Assembly: GCF_012913485.1 (NCBI RefSeq)
Contig: NZ_CP051774.1
Span: 2,914,001 to 2,978,000, forward strand
Direction: 5' to 3'
DNA length: 64,000 nucleotides
From: Luteolibacter luteus
GTDB taxonomy: Bacteria; Verrucomicrobiota; Verrucomicrobiia; Verrucomicrobiales; Akkermansiaceae
In this document: positions 1-9,294 of the stretch, piece after piece
Layout: every line of letters starts with the position of its first letter
Numbering within the stretch: position 1 is the stretch's first letter
Translations under genes and position numbers: made by a program
Notes under the pieces: model-generated
Database searches by the model: none
Told to the model about the DNA's origin: nothing
Seen by the model: the letters and a program-made list of their open reading frames with translations, nothing else

Positions 1-247
1 CTGCAGCGGTCGCGGTAGCGGCGCGACGGGATGCGAAAAGTAGGGACCGCTGCGAAAGAGCGTCAAGCGGGAACCCGGTGGTGAACCATCGAAGCTTTAA
101 GGTCAATCATCGCTCATTTGGATGAAAGGAGGGCTCCCTCTGGCACGGTGGGCCTGCGCGGGTCGCCTCCCGGCCACCGGAAAAGGGCAGAAGTCCGCGC
201 GGGTTTTGCTTGCCACCCGGCAGGGGGACGGGCTGCAAAGCGGGGCG
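1..247. other. Left-edge stretch without a confident gene
   Basis: No gene was recognised before trmB. A 9-bp inverted repeat (GCAGCGGTC at 3-11, GACCGCTGC at 45-53) has a 33-nt spacer and could be part of an intergenic hairpin element. The trmB reading frame is open from 122, but the residues before 248 do not resemble the family, so this part is taken as upstream sequence. Confidence 0.4.
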
Positions 248-880
248 ATGGAAGTCACCCGCCTAGCCCGCGTGCCGGAAGCCCAGGAATTCGTGCCCGA
301 AGATTACTTCCGGCGCTTGGAGAAGCACGAGCTCGTGCGCGAGGGCCGTCCGCTGGAAATCGACCTAGGCTGCGGGGACGGCCGCTTCCTGCTCGGAATG
401 GCCGAGCACTATCCGGAGCGCGATTTTTTGGGAGTGGAGCGCCTGCTGGGGCGCGTGCGAAAGGTCTGCAAGAAGATCGGCAAGCTGGGGCTGGCGAATG
501 CCCGGGTGCTCCGGCTGGAAAGCCGCTATACCGCGGAGTGGCTGCTACCGAAGGAGTCGGTCTCCCGTCTGCACCTGCTCTGCCCGGATCCGTGGCCGAA
601 ATTCCGGCATCACCGCCGTCGGCTAATCCAGCAGGAATTCCTGCAGGCCGTGTGGGACACTTTGGAACCGGGCGGAGAGTTTCTCTTCAAAACAGACCAT
701 CCCGAGTATTTCGAGTGGGCCATGGAGAAGGTGGAGGCCTTCGGGAAATTCGAGCGGCTTGAGTGGCCGGAGGACGCCTTTTTCTATCCGAAGACCGATT
801 TCCAGCTCCTCTGGGAGAGTGAGGGAAAGAGCCTGCAGGGCTTGAGATTGAAGAAGTCAGCGGCTCAGGCGGAGGCTTGA
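248..880 (+). CDS. trmB: tRNA (guanine-N7-)-methyltransferase
   Basis: This 210-residue protein is predicted to methylate N7 of G46 in the tRNA variable loop using S-adenosylmethionine in the cytoplasm. The SAM-binding motif I is visible as IDLGCGDGRFLLGMA, and the family motif CPDPWPKFRHHRRR, which carries the catalytic Asp and tRNA-contacting basic residues, follows at about residues 115-130. The C-terminal part has the usual TDFQLLWESEG-type ending. The ATG at 248 was chosen because it gives the usual family length; the frame is open further upstream but that extension is low-complexity and unlike TrmB. The 3' end overlaps the end of the convergent comEC gene by 24 bp. Confidence 0.9.
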   Translation: MEVTRLARVPEAQEFVPEDYFRRLEKHELVREGRPLEIDLGCGDGRFLLGMAEHYPERDFLGVERLLGRVRKVCKKIGKLGLANARVLRLESRYTAEWLLPKESVSRLHLLCPDPWPKFRHHRRRLIQQEFLQAVWDTLEPGGEFLFKTDHPEYFEWAMEKVEAFGKFERLEWPEDAFFYPKTDFQLLWESEGKSLQGLRLKKSAAQAEA

Positions 881-3109
881 GCCGTCGAGAAATCCACGAA
901 GCTCCAAGCTGCCGTCCTCTCTTGGGACGCCAGTGACAGCACCTGTCTGGCCTTGGTGGAAAAGCCGGATCCCACGGCTCTCGCAGTCGGAGACGAATCC
1001 CGGAGGAATGCGCTCGGCGTAAGGGAAATCGGCGTGGCTCGCGATGATGGCACGCGGTTTCACCGCCTCGAGGAAGGCATCGCCCATGCTGGAATCATTG
1101 CGATGGCGGCCAGCCACGATGACATCGGCGGAGAGGTCGCGGCCGCTTTCCAGCATCGCGCGTTCGATGCTCCAGCCGGCATCGCCCATGAAGAGGATGC
1201 GCCAGCCGCGCCAATGCAGGCGGCAGACCATGACTCGCTCGTCCGCCATCATGTTCTGGCTGGCGGCGTCGGGCTCATGGATCACCTCCAGCCACGTGGC
1301 TTCCGAGACCTTGTAGTGCCCTTGGGGATCTCCGAGCACCACGGGGATGCCGCGCTGCTCCGCTTTCCCGATCAGATCGCGATACAGCTTGCTCCGCGCC
1401 TTGGTCACGGGTGCCAGAATCTGGCGGATCGGGAAGGCATCGATGGCTCCCGCGGCGCCACCGATATGGCCGCCATCAGGGTGGCTGAGGACCAAGTGCT
1501 GCGGCTTCACCGAAAAATGCCGGAGCGAGGGCAGGAGCATGTGCTCGAAGCCATTCGCGCTGCCGGTATCGAAAAGCACCGTCGATCCACCCTCATGGAG
1601 CAGGGCCGCGCCGTTGCCGTACCCGGGATCATAGACCACCAGGAAGTTCTCGCCCGGCCGGTCGCGGGCGAAGGTGTGATTGCCACCCGGAACCGAAGCA
1701 AAGAATCGAGCGATTCCCGTGCAACCCGCGGCAACATAGCCGTTCCCCTTGTTTACCCACCGCTGGGCAGAAGGCGCGATGGGGGAGAGGAAAAGGGCCA
1801 GCAGCGCCAAGGCCATGAGAGCCAGCACGAAGATTCCGATCAGGGTGCTCGCCAGGATCGAAATCGGGGAAAGGAAGCCGAAGTGCCAGAGCGTCAGGGG
1901 AACCGAGCCGACACTGGCAGCGGTCGAGGCCCCGAAGGCGGTGGCAATCTGCTGGCGGATCCGCAGCCAACGGTCCTGCCACTTCGTATAAAGTTGGAGC
2001 GGCAGGTAGGGCTCCCGCCATGAGATCCAGGCGAAGGGGCGCGTCGCCCAAGTTGTGGCGATGCCCATGACGAAGACCACGCCGAAGGAAAGCTGAACCC
2101 CGGCTTGGAAGATCAGGTGGCCATTCGCGAGCACCGCCAACATCAGCGCGAATCCGAGGGTATTCAGCAGGTCGGGGCGACGGCGGATGAAGAAAGCTCC
2201 GAGAAGGACCGCTCCCATGGTCACGGAGCGGACTGCCGGCGGCTTCATGCCGGTGATCCACGCGTAGGCGAACATCCCCAGAATGATGACGACGATGGCC
2301 GCCCGGCGCGGCACCCGCAGCCACTTCAGCGCGAACCAGCCGATCACCCCGATCATGGCCACGTGCATGCCGCTGACGGAAAAGACATGGAGGGTGCCGC
2401 TGGCCCGGTAGGCCTCGACCAAGGCCTCATCGTCCGTAGGGCTGTCGCCCAAAACCATGGCCCGGATGACTGCGGCCTCGCGGCTGGCTTCATCAAGGCC
2501 GGAGGTGACGGCGAGCCGGAAATCCTCGCGGAGCGCCTCACCTTTCTGGTCCAGCCAAGGAGCAGGGCTCACGCTGCTGCGCTGGCCGCGCTCATCAAAG
2601 ACGCCCCACACACCCTCACGGTGAAGCCAGTTGGCGACATCGAAAGTCCCTGGATTCCGTCGTTCCGGAATAGGCAGGAAATCGCCGGTGGCGCGGATGG
2701 TCTCCCCTCGCAAAGGGGGCAGGCCGCGACCCCACCACCAAACTTTGCCTTTCGGATCCGGGCCCACCACATCGACGAGGGCGGTCCAACCACCCCCGGA
2801 AACCTTCGGTGCGGTAGCCACCCGCCCGGTGGCCTCGACAGTGCGGACCTTCGTCCCGGATATCGCGGCGCGGGCGGCCTTTTGCGGGGCGACGCGGGCA
2901 CTATGGAGCGAACCGGCCGCCAAGGCCAAGGCGAGGGCGGATATCACCACCCACCGCAGGCCGGCGGCCAGCAGCAGGGCGATCACCGCAAAAAAGGTGA
3001 CCGCTCCTGTCACGAAACAGCCGTCCGCCACCATCACCGCCGCAGCCGCTGCGGCGGCTATCCAGAGGAGGGGATGGCGCTCCACCGTGCGGCGGAGCTT
3101 GGCGCGCAT
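857..3109 (-). CDS. comEC: ComEC/Rec2-family DNA-uptake channel protein
   Basis: A 750-residue integral membrane protein of the ComEC family, which forms the inner-membrane channel for single-stranded DNA in natural transformation. Hydrophobic segments fill the N-terminal 60 residues, followed by a soluble OB-like region. The competence domain carries the family signature HVFSVSGMHVAMIG and several membrane helices. A C-terminal metallo-beta-lactamase-like domain starts near residue 480. In that domain the usual metal-binding HxDxDH motif reads HPDGGH, so one acidic ligand is missing. The start codon is 4 bp after the stop of the upstream TPR gene, so the two are probably cotranscribed. Family assignment is firm; nuclease activity of the C-terminal domain is doubtful. 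Confidence 0.85.
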   Translation of the reverse strand: MRAKLRRTVERHPLLWIAAAAAAAVMVADGCFVTGAVTFFAVIALLLAAGLRWVVISALALALAAGSLHSARVAPQKAARAAISGTKVRTVEATGRVATAPKVSGGGWTALVDVVGPDPKGKVWWWGRGLPPLRGETIRATGDFLPIPERRNPGTFDVANWLHREGVWGVFDERGQRSSVSPAPWLDQKGEALREDFRLAVTSGLDEASREAAVIRAMVLGDSPTDDEALVEAYRASGTLHVFSVSGMHVAMIGVIGWFALKWLRVPRRAAIVVIILGMFAYAWITGMKPPAVRSVTMGAVLLGAFFIRRRPDLLNTLGFALMLAVLANGHLIFQAGVQLSFGVVFVMGIATTWATRPFAWISWREPYLPLQLYTKWQDRWLRIRQQIATAFGASTAASVGSVPLTLWHFGFLSPISILASTLIGIFVLALMALALLALFLSPIAPSAQRWVNKGNGYVAAGCTGIARFFASVPGGNHTFARDRPGENFLVVYDPGYGNGAALLHEGGSTVLFDTGSANGFEHMLLPSLRHFSVKPQHLVLSHPDGGHIGGAAGAIDAFPIRQILAPVTKARSKLYRDLIGKAEQRGIPVVLGDPQGHYKVSEATWLEVIHEPDAASQNMMADERVMVCRLHWRGWRILFMGDAGWSIERAMLESGRDLSADVIVAGRHRNDSSMGDAFLEAVKPRAIIASHADFPYAERIPPGFVSDCESRGIRLFHQGQTGAVTGVPREDGSLELRGFLDGSSLRLSR

Positions 3110-3113
3110 GGCC

Positions 3114-3797
3114 TTAGATCATGCCCCACTCGCGGAGCTTGTGGCGGGCGTTGGCCGAGTGGCGGCTTTCCGGGAACTGCTCGATGACCTGCTGCATGAC
3201 GGAAACGGCAGAAGGCTTGTCGCTCATGTGCTCGTTGTAGATTTCCGCGAGACGGAACATGAGATACGCGGCGTCGTTCTCTTCCCACTCCTGGCCTTGG
3301 ATCGCGGTGCGCAGGGTCTCCACCGAGGCGGCGGGATCTTCCAGCTGCTCGAGCTGGATCTTCGCGATTTCCACCCACGGCAGGCGGTTGAGCGGCTCTG
3401 CCTCGGCCGCGAGCTTGAAGCACTCGATGGCACCTTCCCAATCGCCTTGGGCGACCTTGGCACGGGCGTCGTGCATCGGGTCCTTCTCGACCATCTCCGC
3501 ACTGTCGTAGACGGCGTGGGTAAAGCGCTGGGCAATGGCCGGCAGCACGTGGATGACGAAAACGATGCCGACCAGACCTGCGGTCAGGAAGGCGAGCAGG
3601 ATGCCGCTGAAGGTCTTCTCGTTCTTCCGGCTCTCAATGGCGGTCTCGAGGTCTGCGGCGGCCTGTTCGTCATCGCCGCTGTTCTTCAGCTCCACCAGGC
3701 GGACTTCATCCTTCTGGATTTCCTCTTCGGCCTTGTTGAACTTCGACCAGGCGAAGATCACGCAGAGCGCCATCACGACATACAGACCCCACTTCAT
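3114..3797 (-). CDS. Membrane-anchored TPR-type protein
   Basis: A 227-residue protein with an N-terminal membrane segment (residues 3-20), a charged coiled-coil-like stretch (about 22-60), a second membrane segment (about 63-88), and a C-terminal helical region that looks like two or three tetratricopeptide repeats (KVAQGDWEGAIECFKLAAEAEP and following). The topology suggests a helical hairpin in the inner membrane with a C-terminal protein-binding domain. It precedes comEC by 4 bp on the same strand and is probably its operon partner. No specific function can be assigned; a role in assembling the uptake machinery is only suggested by position. Confidence 0.65.
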   Translation of the reverse strand: MKWGLYVVMALCVIFAWSKFNKAEEEIQKDEVRLVELKNSGDDEQAAADLETAIESRKNEKTFSGILLAFLTAGLVGIVFVIHVLPAIAQRFTHAVYDSAEMVEKDPMHDARAKVAQGDWEGAIECFKLAAEAEPLNRLPWVEIAKIQLEQLEDPAASVETLRTAIQGQEWEENDAAYLMFRLAEIYNEHMSDKPSAVSVMQQVIEQFPESRHSANARHKLREWGMI

Positions 3798-3880
3798 AGA
3801 TGGGGGAAACTAATCCCTCGGCCTCGCCCGGCGGAAAGCACAAAATCCACGGCAGGCCTTGATTCCCACTGGCCCGCGCC

Positions 3881-4243
3881 TCACAGGCGGCGGGCGGCGC
3901 GGCCTTCGTCGATCAATTTCCAGAAGTGCTTCGACTTCGCCAGCTCCTCGTCCTCGCCGATCGGAATCTTCGAGCGGAAGGCGAAATCGGTGAAAGTGCC
4001 CTTGTGAAGCACCCGGTGGACGATCACCAGGCCGTCCTTCACCTCGAAATAGAAACGCCAGTCCTTGGCGCGGAAACGGTAGAGCACCCGGCCATCCCGC
4101 TCGATCTTGCCGAAACGCTCGTCCCCGAGGTTTTCCAGATCCTGTTCGGTCACCTTGAACTCATCGAGAAGTTCAAGCTGCTCCAGCGTGTCGAGACGGG
4201 AGATCTCGGCGGCGCTGATTTCGTTGAAAACGATCTGAAACAT
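3881..4243 (-). CDS. RelE/ParE-like small protein, orphan
   Basis: A 120-residue protein whose core, RDGRVLYRFRAKDWRFYFEV followed by an IVHRVLHKGTF segment, resembles the RelE/ParE toxin fold (beta strands ending in the arginine-rich and YRFR/HRV motifs). The C-terminus adds about 35 residues (IGEDEELAKSKHFWKLIDEG). The ATG at 4243 was chosen because upstream residues are unlike the family. No antitoxin-sized partner is present on either side: the neighbours are a TPR gene and a divergent secreted protein. It may therefore be a domesticated family member with no toxin role. The fold is recognised from motifs only. Confidence 0.55.
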   Translation of the reverse strand: MFQIVFNEISAAEISRLDTLEQLELLDEFKVTEQDLENLGDERFGKIERDGRVLYRFRAKDWRFYFEVKDGLVIVHRVLHKGTFTDFAFRSKIPIGEDEELAKSKHFWKLIDEGRAARRL

Positions 4244-4412
4244 CGCGGGAACCTGAAATCCCGCCGCGAAAGTTCCAAGCGGGAAATGGATAAAGGAAGC
4301 CAACTTCGCGGCTCCTGTCTCACGCCTGCCGGGAAAACCGGGCGACTTCTTCCCCAATTCTTCGTCGTGTCATCCTTGACATGACATATCACGATCCGGT
4401 TGTTCGCGCGCG

Positions 4413-4826
4413 ATGATCTGCCCTCTCCTCCGCGGCCACATCCCTTTCGTCTGCCTCCTTGCGGCCCTTTTCCTGCCCTCCGCGGTGCTGCGGGCACAGG
4501 CTCCCCAAGGCCGGATTACCAACACCTTCAAGGCACATCCGGCTTCCTACGAGCCGATTCTCGAAACGGAGACGATGATCGTAAGCGCCGAGACCGTAGC
4601 CATCGAGGAATGGCCCGGTAAAACACGTTATGAATGGCGCAAGGTGAAGTTCTGGAACAGGGATGGCAGTAACTACAACGAGCGAATCATCCCTCCGGGG
4701 CTCGGCGCGAACACGTGGACGAAGTGCATTGCGCATGGGAATGACATCTTCCTGCCCGATGGGGGCAGCTTCCACATGGTGAACCGCAATCCCGCGGTCC
4801 AGATCAAGCGCTTGAACTACAACTAG
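4413..4826 (+). pseudogene. N-terminal part of an exported Calx-beta protein, ended by an in-frame TAG
   Basis: This 137-codon piece begins with a clear signal peptide (hydrophobic core FVCLLAALFLPSAVL, cleavage near AQA) and runs as a beta-rich extracellular domain until a TAG at 4824-4826. The open frame continues in exactly the same phase from 4827 through 7823, and the residues either side of the TAG (KRLNYN, then DTLCSVGDRFAVQR) read as one continuous propeller-like sequence. The most economical reading is a single gene of about 1136 codons broken by one nonsense change, or a base-call error. Alone, this fragment would be an exported stub with no recognisable domain. Confidence 0.6.
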
Positions 4827-4841
4827 GACACCCTTTGCTCG

Positions 4842-7823
4842 GTGGGCGATCGTTTCGCGGTACAAAGGATTGTGGTCGCCCAGGCTTGGGACGGAATCCT
4901 CTTCTTCAACCGCAATACCTTCCAACAGGTCGGGCGGGTCGCCACCACGCTTCGCGTCCAGGAGCTTGTCCAAAGGGAGAATGACATCGTCTTCACCTCC
5001 CGCGATGGCAACGGAAAGTTCCACATCCACCGCATGGCTTATCCGGACTTCAGCCGCAGCGATGTCTTGAAGATGAAGATCACCACCCTGCCGGGGGCCC
5101 ACGGCTGGATCACGTTCTTCGGCAAGGATTTTGCCGTAACGAGCACCGGAACAAAACACTCCATCGTCCGCTATTCCGATCCGGCGAGAAACGGGAAACC
5201 CGCCATCTATCCCCTGCAGGAGAGCACCTCTGACGGGTGGATCGAATGCGGAGGAAAGCTCGCCCGCTGGAGCTTCGACGAAGGCAAACTTTCGACGCTC
5301 GAATTCGGCAAGGCGGGCTACACCCTGAAGCCGGTGGGAATGCCCCCGGGCCTCCACGGCAGCTGGCCCATCAGCACGGGACCGGAGAGCATCTTTTTCA
5401 ACGGCACCTCGGGCGGCGACTGGGTCCACCGGATCGCCTTCTCCGAAGACAGGCAGTTAACGCTCGATTGGCCCGTCGCGGAAGAACGGGACGAGGTGCT
5501 CCGCTTCACGGCCAAGTTAGAACAAGCCGCAGCCCAGCCGGTGACCTTCAGCTATGAAACGGCCGGTGGAAGCGCCATCTCCGGGGTGGACTTCACCTCG
5601 ATCTCCGGGTCCGCGACCATCGCGGCGGGACAAAGCGAGGTGCACATCGATGTACCCTTGATCGAAGACTATACGATCGAGCGCCCGGAATCCCTGAAAC
5701 TGCGCATCACGGCGCTCCAAGGCGCGCTTTGCGATAATCCGGTCACCTTGGGACGCATCCGCGGCTCCGGGGCACGCCTGGTGGAAGCAGTGGAAAAGGA
5801 CAACGGCGGCCTCGTGGTCGGCACCTTGGACACCACAACCAGCACCACCGGGGCGGTGCTGCAATTCTCCATCGGCGCGGCAACGGTCGAAGCACGACAG
5901 CTCGGCTTCAAAGCCTTCTGGCCCGTCACGGATGCCGGCGATGGCTTCCGCTATGCCCGGGCTCTCCCCATGGACAGTGGCACCATGATGTTCTGCCAAT
6001 TCGACGGCACGAGCGGCGAGCTGCTCGAGGTTTTTCCCCATGCGCCCTTCAAGGCCCAAGCAGGAGAGCTGACATTCGGGATACGGGACGGCTACGTTCG
6101 TTATGAATTCTTCGACGGCCTTCCGTTGCTTTCACACCCGGGCATCGTCATCCCGGAGGGACCGGCCCTGAAGGAAATTGTGGTCCATAACGAGCGCACC
6201 CGCGAGGCACTGGATCTCACCGCTGCGTGGGAAGACCCGCTCTCCACCGTCGGCACGCCCTCCCTCGGGCAAACCCCGTCCGGCGATATCGTGCTGCGCA
6301 TCTCGGGAGGGGAACAGCAGCCTCAGGTTTATGACTTCACGGCAAACCTGAAAGCCACCATCAGCGGCCCCTCCCGGCCCGCGGGCCGCACCATGCTGAC
6401 ACCGGTGGTGATCACGGAAAACAGCGCCGCAGCCGTCATGACCTTCGTGCCCGGCCTGTCCTTCCATGGCGAGACGCTGGCCGCGAGCGGTAACCGCGTG
6501 TGGACGGGGCAGAAAGATGGAAGGGTTCTGGAATCCTTCGCCTTCACCGGCGGAAAACTGAGCCCGGGCCCGAAGCTCACCCTGCCTGCCGGTACCAAGC
6601 TCCGGCCGGACATGTTCATGGATGGCTTCAATGAGAACCTGGCCATCGCGACAAACGGCGAGAACGTCTTCGCCGCAGCGGCAAAGGGAACCGGAAAGGG
6701 CTTCACGCTCGTGAGCGGCGCCAATACCGGCAAACCGAAAGGGAAGCACATGGTCACAAGCTTCTGGCCGACCGCACAAGTGGCGTCCACGAATCTTCTG
6801 GCGACCTCCTACGGCAGTATCGGCGAATCCGGACCGCGCCGGGTGGAAGTTAACGAAATAAAGACCAACAAGCTCCTCGCAACGCTCCAGTCACCGACCC
6901 ACGGACTCTTCGGCTTCTCGCTGGCGATCTCCGAGAGCATGCTCTGGATCTCCTCTCCCCATGAGGGTAAGGTGGAGGGCTATGATCTGACGACCTTCAC
7001 ACGCCAGATCACGGTCACCAGCCCCGCGCCGATCGATCGTGCGTTCTTCGGCTATTCGGTCTCGGCCCATGGCCCTTATCTCGTGATTGGCGAAGCATCC
7101 CATTTCAATCCGGGAGCGGTCTGGGTGTTCTCGGCAGACGGCACGACTCTCATCAAGCGTCTCGAATCCGGAGCGAACCAAGGAAGAGATGGATTCGGCT
7201 GCCAAGTGGCCACACGCAACGGGCGCATCCTTGTCGGCGATGGACTGATCGACGGTCAGGTCGGACACGGCCCCATCCCCGATCCAGGCGGCCACCGCCG
7301 GGTCACGCTCTGGAATTCCCCCACCTCAACCCCGGTCCGCCTGGTCTCCTCCTTCATCAACAGCACCGCCCACGACAGCGGCTATGCGATCGCCCTGCTG
7401 GATGATTGCGCGGTCGTCGCAGCCAACTCCGAGACCGCGGGTAGCGTGGAATACTACGCCTTCCCGCAGCCAGGTGCGGCGGAAGGACAGGCCAACATCG
7501 CAAGGTCTGCTGCCGGAGGCACAAGCACAGGGGTATGGCCGGCAGAAGGAGCACCGGCACCCGTATGGTCTTTCACGCAGGATCCGGCACAGGGCATCGA
7601 AGCCAAGGTCGATCTCGGTGGAGTGCCATCGGATCCGGCAGCAGTGGTCATCGAGTGGTCGCCGGATTTGATGCACTGGGAACCCGTCGCAGATGCGAGC
7701 GGCGCAGTGCTCGCGAAGATGACGAAGGTCAGCGCGGCATATGCGGAAGAGGGGATCCTGAAGGTGAGGATTCTTCCGGAAGGCGCAGGGGCCGGGTTCT
7801 TCCGCCTCAGGTCGAAGGAGTGA
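4842..7823 (+). CDS. Large downstream part of an exported Calx-beta/propeller protein
   Basis: This 993-codon piece starts at the first available start codon (GTG at 4842) after the in-frame TAG. It has no signal peptide of its own. Visible parts are propeller-like repeats, a Calx-beta domain at about residues 215-310 (typical GVDFTSISGSATIAAGQ segment), and a second region with FG-GAP/propeller-like repeats (FGYSVSAHGPYLVIGEASHF and similar). The C-terminal module of about 70 residues contains IEWSPDLMHWEPV and ends GFFRLRSKE. Related modules end two other giants in this window. The intact protein was probably exported or surface-bound. It shares a hairpin terminator with the convergent sulfatase. 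Confidence 0.65.
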   Translation: MGDRFAVQRIVVAQAWDGILFFNRNTFQQVGRVATTLRVQELVQRENDIVFTSRDGNGKFHIHRMAYPDFSRSDVLKMKITTLPGAHGWITFFGKDFAVTSTGTKHSIVRYSDPARNGKPAIYPLQESTSDGWIECGGKLARWSFDEGKLSTLEFGKAGYTLKPVGMPPGLHGSWPISTGPESIFFNGTSGGDWVHRIAFSEDRQLTLDWPVAEERDEVLRFTAKLEQAAAQPVTFSYETAGGSAISGVDFTSISGSATIAAGQSEVHIDVPLIEDYTIERPESLKLRITALQGALCDNPVTLGRIRGSGARLVEAVEKDNGGLVVGTLDTTTSTTGAVLQFSIGAATVEARQLGFKAFWPVTDAGDGFRYARALPMDSGTMMFCQFDGTSGELLEVFPHAPFKAQAGELTFGIRDGYVRYEFFDGLPLLSHPGIVIPEGPALKEIVVHNERTREALDLTAAWEDPLSTVGTPSLGQTPSGDIVLRISGGEQQPQVYDFTANLKATISGPSRPAGRTMLTPVVITENSAAAVMTFVPGLSFHGETLAASGNRVWTGQKDGRVLESFAFTGGKLSPGPKLTLPAGTKLRPDMFMDGFNENLAIATNGENVFAAAAKGTGKGFTLVSGANTGKPKGKHMVTSFWPTAQVASTNLLATSYGSIGESGPRRVEVNEIKTNKLLATLQSPTHGLFGFSLAISESMLWISSPHEGKVEGYDLTTFTRQITVTSPAPIDRAFFGYSVSAHGPYLVIGEASHFNPGAVWVFSADGTTLIKRLESGANQGRDGFGCQVATRNGRILVGDGLIDGQVGHGPIPDPGGHRRVTLWNSPTSTPVRLVSSFINSTAHDSGYAIALLDDCAVVAANSETAGSVEYYAFPQPGAAEGQANIARSAAGGTSTGVWPAEGAPAPVWSFTQDPAQGIEAKVDLGGVPSDPAAVVIEWSPDLMHWEPVADASGAVLAKMTKVSAAYAEEGILKVRILPEGAGAGFFRLRSKE

Positions 7824-7842
7824 TTACACGAAGGCCGGGCCG

Positions 7843-7870
7843 CGTCGCCCTACCCGGAGGTAGGGCGACG
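7843..7870. terminator. Bidirectional hairpin terminator
   Basis: A perfect 12-bp stem (CGTCGCCCTACC at 7843-7854, GGTAGGGCGACG at 7859-7870) with a CGGA loop lies in the 55-bp gap between two convergent genes. There is no long T-run on either side, so termination efficiency is uncertain, but position and stability fit a shared terminator. Confidence 0.6.
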
Positions 7871-7878
7871 GAAATCAC

Positions 7879-9294
7879 TCAAGGCTTGCCCGGATACAGC
7901 GGGCTCAGCTTGTTCGCCGCCTCACTGGCTGCCGGGGTATCCAGAGGCACGCCCGGGTCGAGTTGATCGGCGAGGTGGCGGTCGAGCTCCTTCGCGAGGC
8001 GCGCCTTGATTTCCGCATGAGCGGGATCAGCGGCGAGGTTCTTCATTTCGAAGCGATCTTCAGAGGTGTGATAGAGCTCTTCCGAAGGGCGGTGGAGAAA
8101 GCGCTCCACGAGATGGAGGTGGCGCGGGTTCTCGGTGGCGGTGAAGACCCAGCTTCCCCAGTAGGGATTGTGCTCGGTGCGGCCCATCAGATGCTTCTCG
8201 ATATAGGTGCGCTCCGGCGTGAGGTTCCGGATGTAGCGCCACTCGCCATCGCTGATCGAGCGGATGGGATAAGGAGGGCCTTCCGGATAATTGTTGTGCA
8301 TCCCGTAGGTGAACTCGCGGTGCTTGTCGCTGGCTCCACGCAAAACCGAAGCAAAGCTGCTGCCATCGAAGACCGCGGCGTCGGGCTTGCCACCGGCGAG
8401 CTCGATGAAGGTCGGAAGCACATCCGCATACTGGACCAGCGCGGGCGTGCGGCGGCCGGCAGGCACCACGCCGGGCCAGCGGGCGACGATCGAGGTGTGC
8501 AGGCCGGTGTCGTAGTTCGTCCACTTGTTCCCGGGGAATTGGGCTCCTTGCTCGCTCGAGAAAACGACAAGGGTATTCGAGTCCAGCTTGGCGTCTTCAA
8601 GCGCCTTGAGAATCTCGCCCACCTGGCCGTCCATGTAGGTGATCTCCGCAAGATAGCGCCCGAAGTCCTGCCGCGTGCGCGGGGTGTCCGCGAGATTCGG
8701 CGGCAACTTGATCGAGCGCGGAGGGTAAGCACCGGCATCGCCCATCACCCAAGGCACGTGCGGCTCTGTTAGAGCGACCACCAGGCAAAAGGGCTGCGCG
8801 GCATCGCGGCTGATGAATCTCTTCACCCCATCCAGCGAGTGGGGCAGCGTGGGCTCGCGCACGCAGTTCTCATCGAAGCCGGAAACCTCTTCGAAGGGAT
8901 ACACCGTGGCGGGCTTGATATGCGTCTTTCCCGCAAGACCGACGCGATAGCCGAGCTCGCCCAGATAGTGCGGCATGCTGCGGGTGCCGGGCCGGGAGGC
9001 CGCTTGGTTCCATGCACAGCCATTCCGGATCGGCAGGCGGCCGCTGTAGAATTCGGATCGGCAGGGCGCGCACATCGCCATGCTGACATAGGCGCGCTCG
9101 AAGACGGTGCCTTGCTTGGCGAAGGCATCGAGGTTCGGCGTCTTCGCATTCTCACCGCCGTGGAAGGAGAGATCGCTGTGGGTGCAATCGTCGGCGAGGA
9201 TGACGAGGATGTTCGGACGGGAGGGCTTTTCTTCGGCCTGCGATGAACCGGCCACGGAGGCCAGCAGGCAGGCGAACAGGACAAGAGCTTTCAT
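7879..9294 (-). CDS. Secreted sulfatase (formylglycine type)
   Basis: A 471-residue sulfatase predicted to hydrolyse sulfate esters, probably on a polysaccharide, after export. The signal peptide is MKALVLFACLLASVAGSSQA. The N-terminal metal site appears as ILADDCTHSD. The sulfatase signature CAPCR at residues 75-79 supplies Cys75, which would be converted to formylglycine. Further family residues occur in KTHIKP, TEPHVPW and SEQGAQFPGNKWTNYDTG. Its start overlaps the stop of the upstream GH43-like gene (ATGA), which indicates translational coupling. The sulfatase needs a formylglycine-generating enzyme encoded elsewhere. The substrate is unknown. Confidence 0.9.
   Translation of the reverse strand: MKALVLFACLLASVAGSSQAEEKPSRPNILVILADDCTHSDLSFHGGENAKTPNLDAFAKQGTVFERAYVSMAMCAPCRSEFYSGRLPIRNGCAWNQAASRPGTRSMPHYLGELGYRVGLAGKTHIKPATVYPFEEVSGFDENCVREPTLPHSLDGVKRFISRDAAQPFCLVVALTEPHVPWVMGDAGAYPPRSIKLPPNLADTPRTRQDFGRYLAEITYMDGQVGEILKALEDAKLDSNTLVVFSSEQGAQFPGNKWTNYDTGLHTSIVARWPGVVPAGRRTPALVQYADVLPTFIELAGGKPDAAVFDGSSFASVLRGASDKHREFTYGMHNNYPEGPPYPIRSISDGEWRYIRNLTPERTYIEKHLMGRTEHNPYWGSWVFTATENPRHLHLVERFLHRPSEELYHTSEDRFEMKNLAADPAHAEIKARLAKELDRHLADQLDPGVPLDTPAASEAANKLSPLYPGKP

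Noticed and set aside
953-2023. Long open frame on the plus strand opposite comEC
   Set aside because: It is the antisense shadow of the well-supported ComEC gene. Its translation is repetitive and low-complexity with no family motif.
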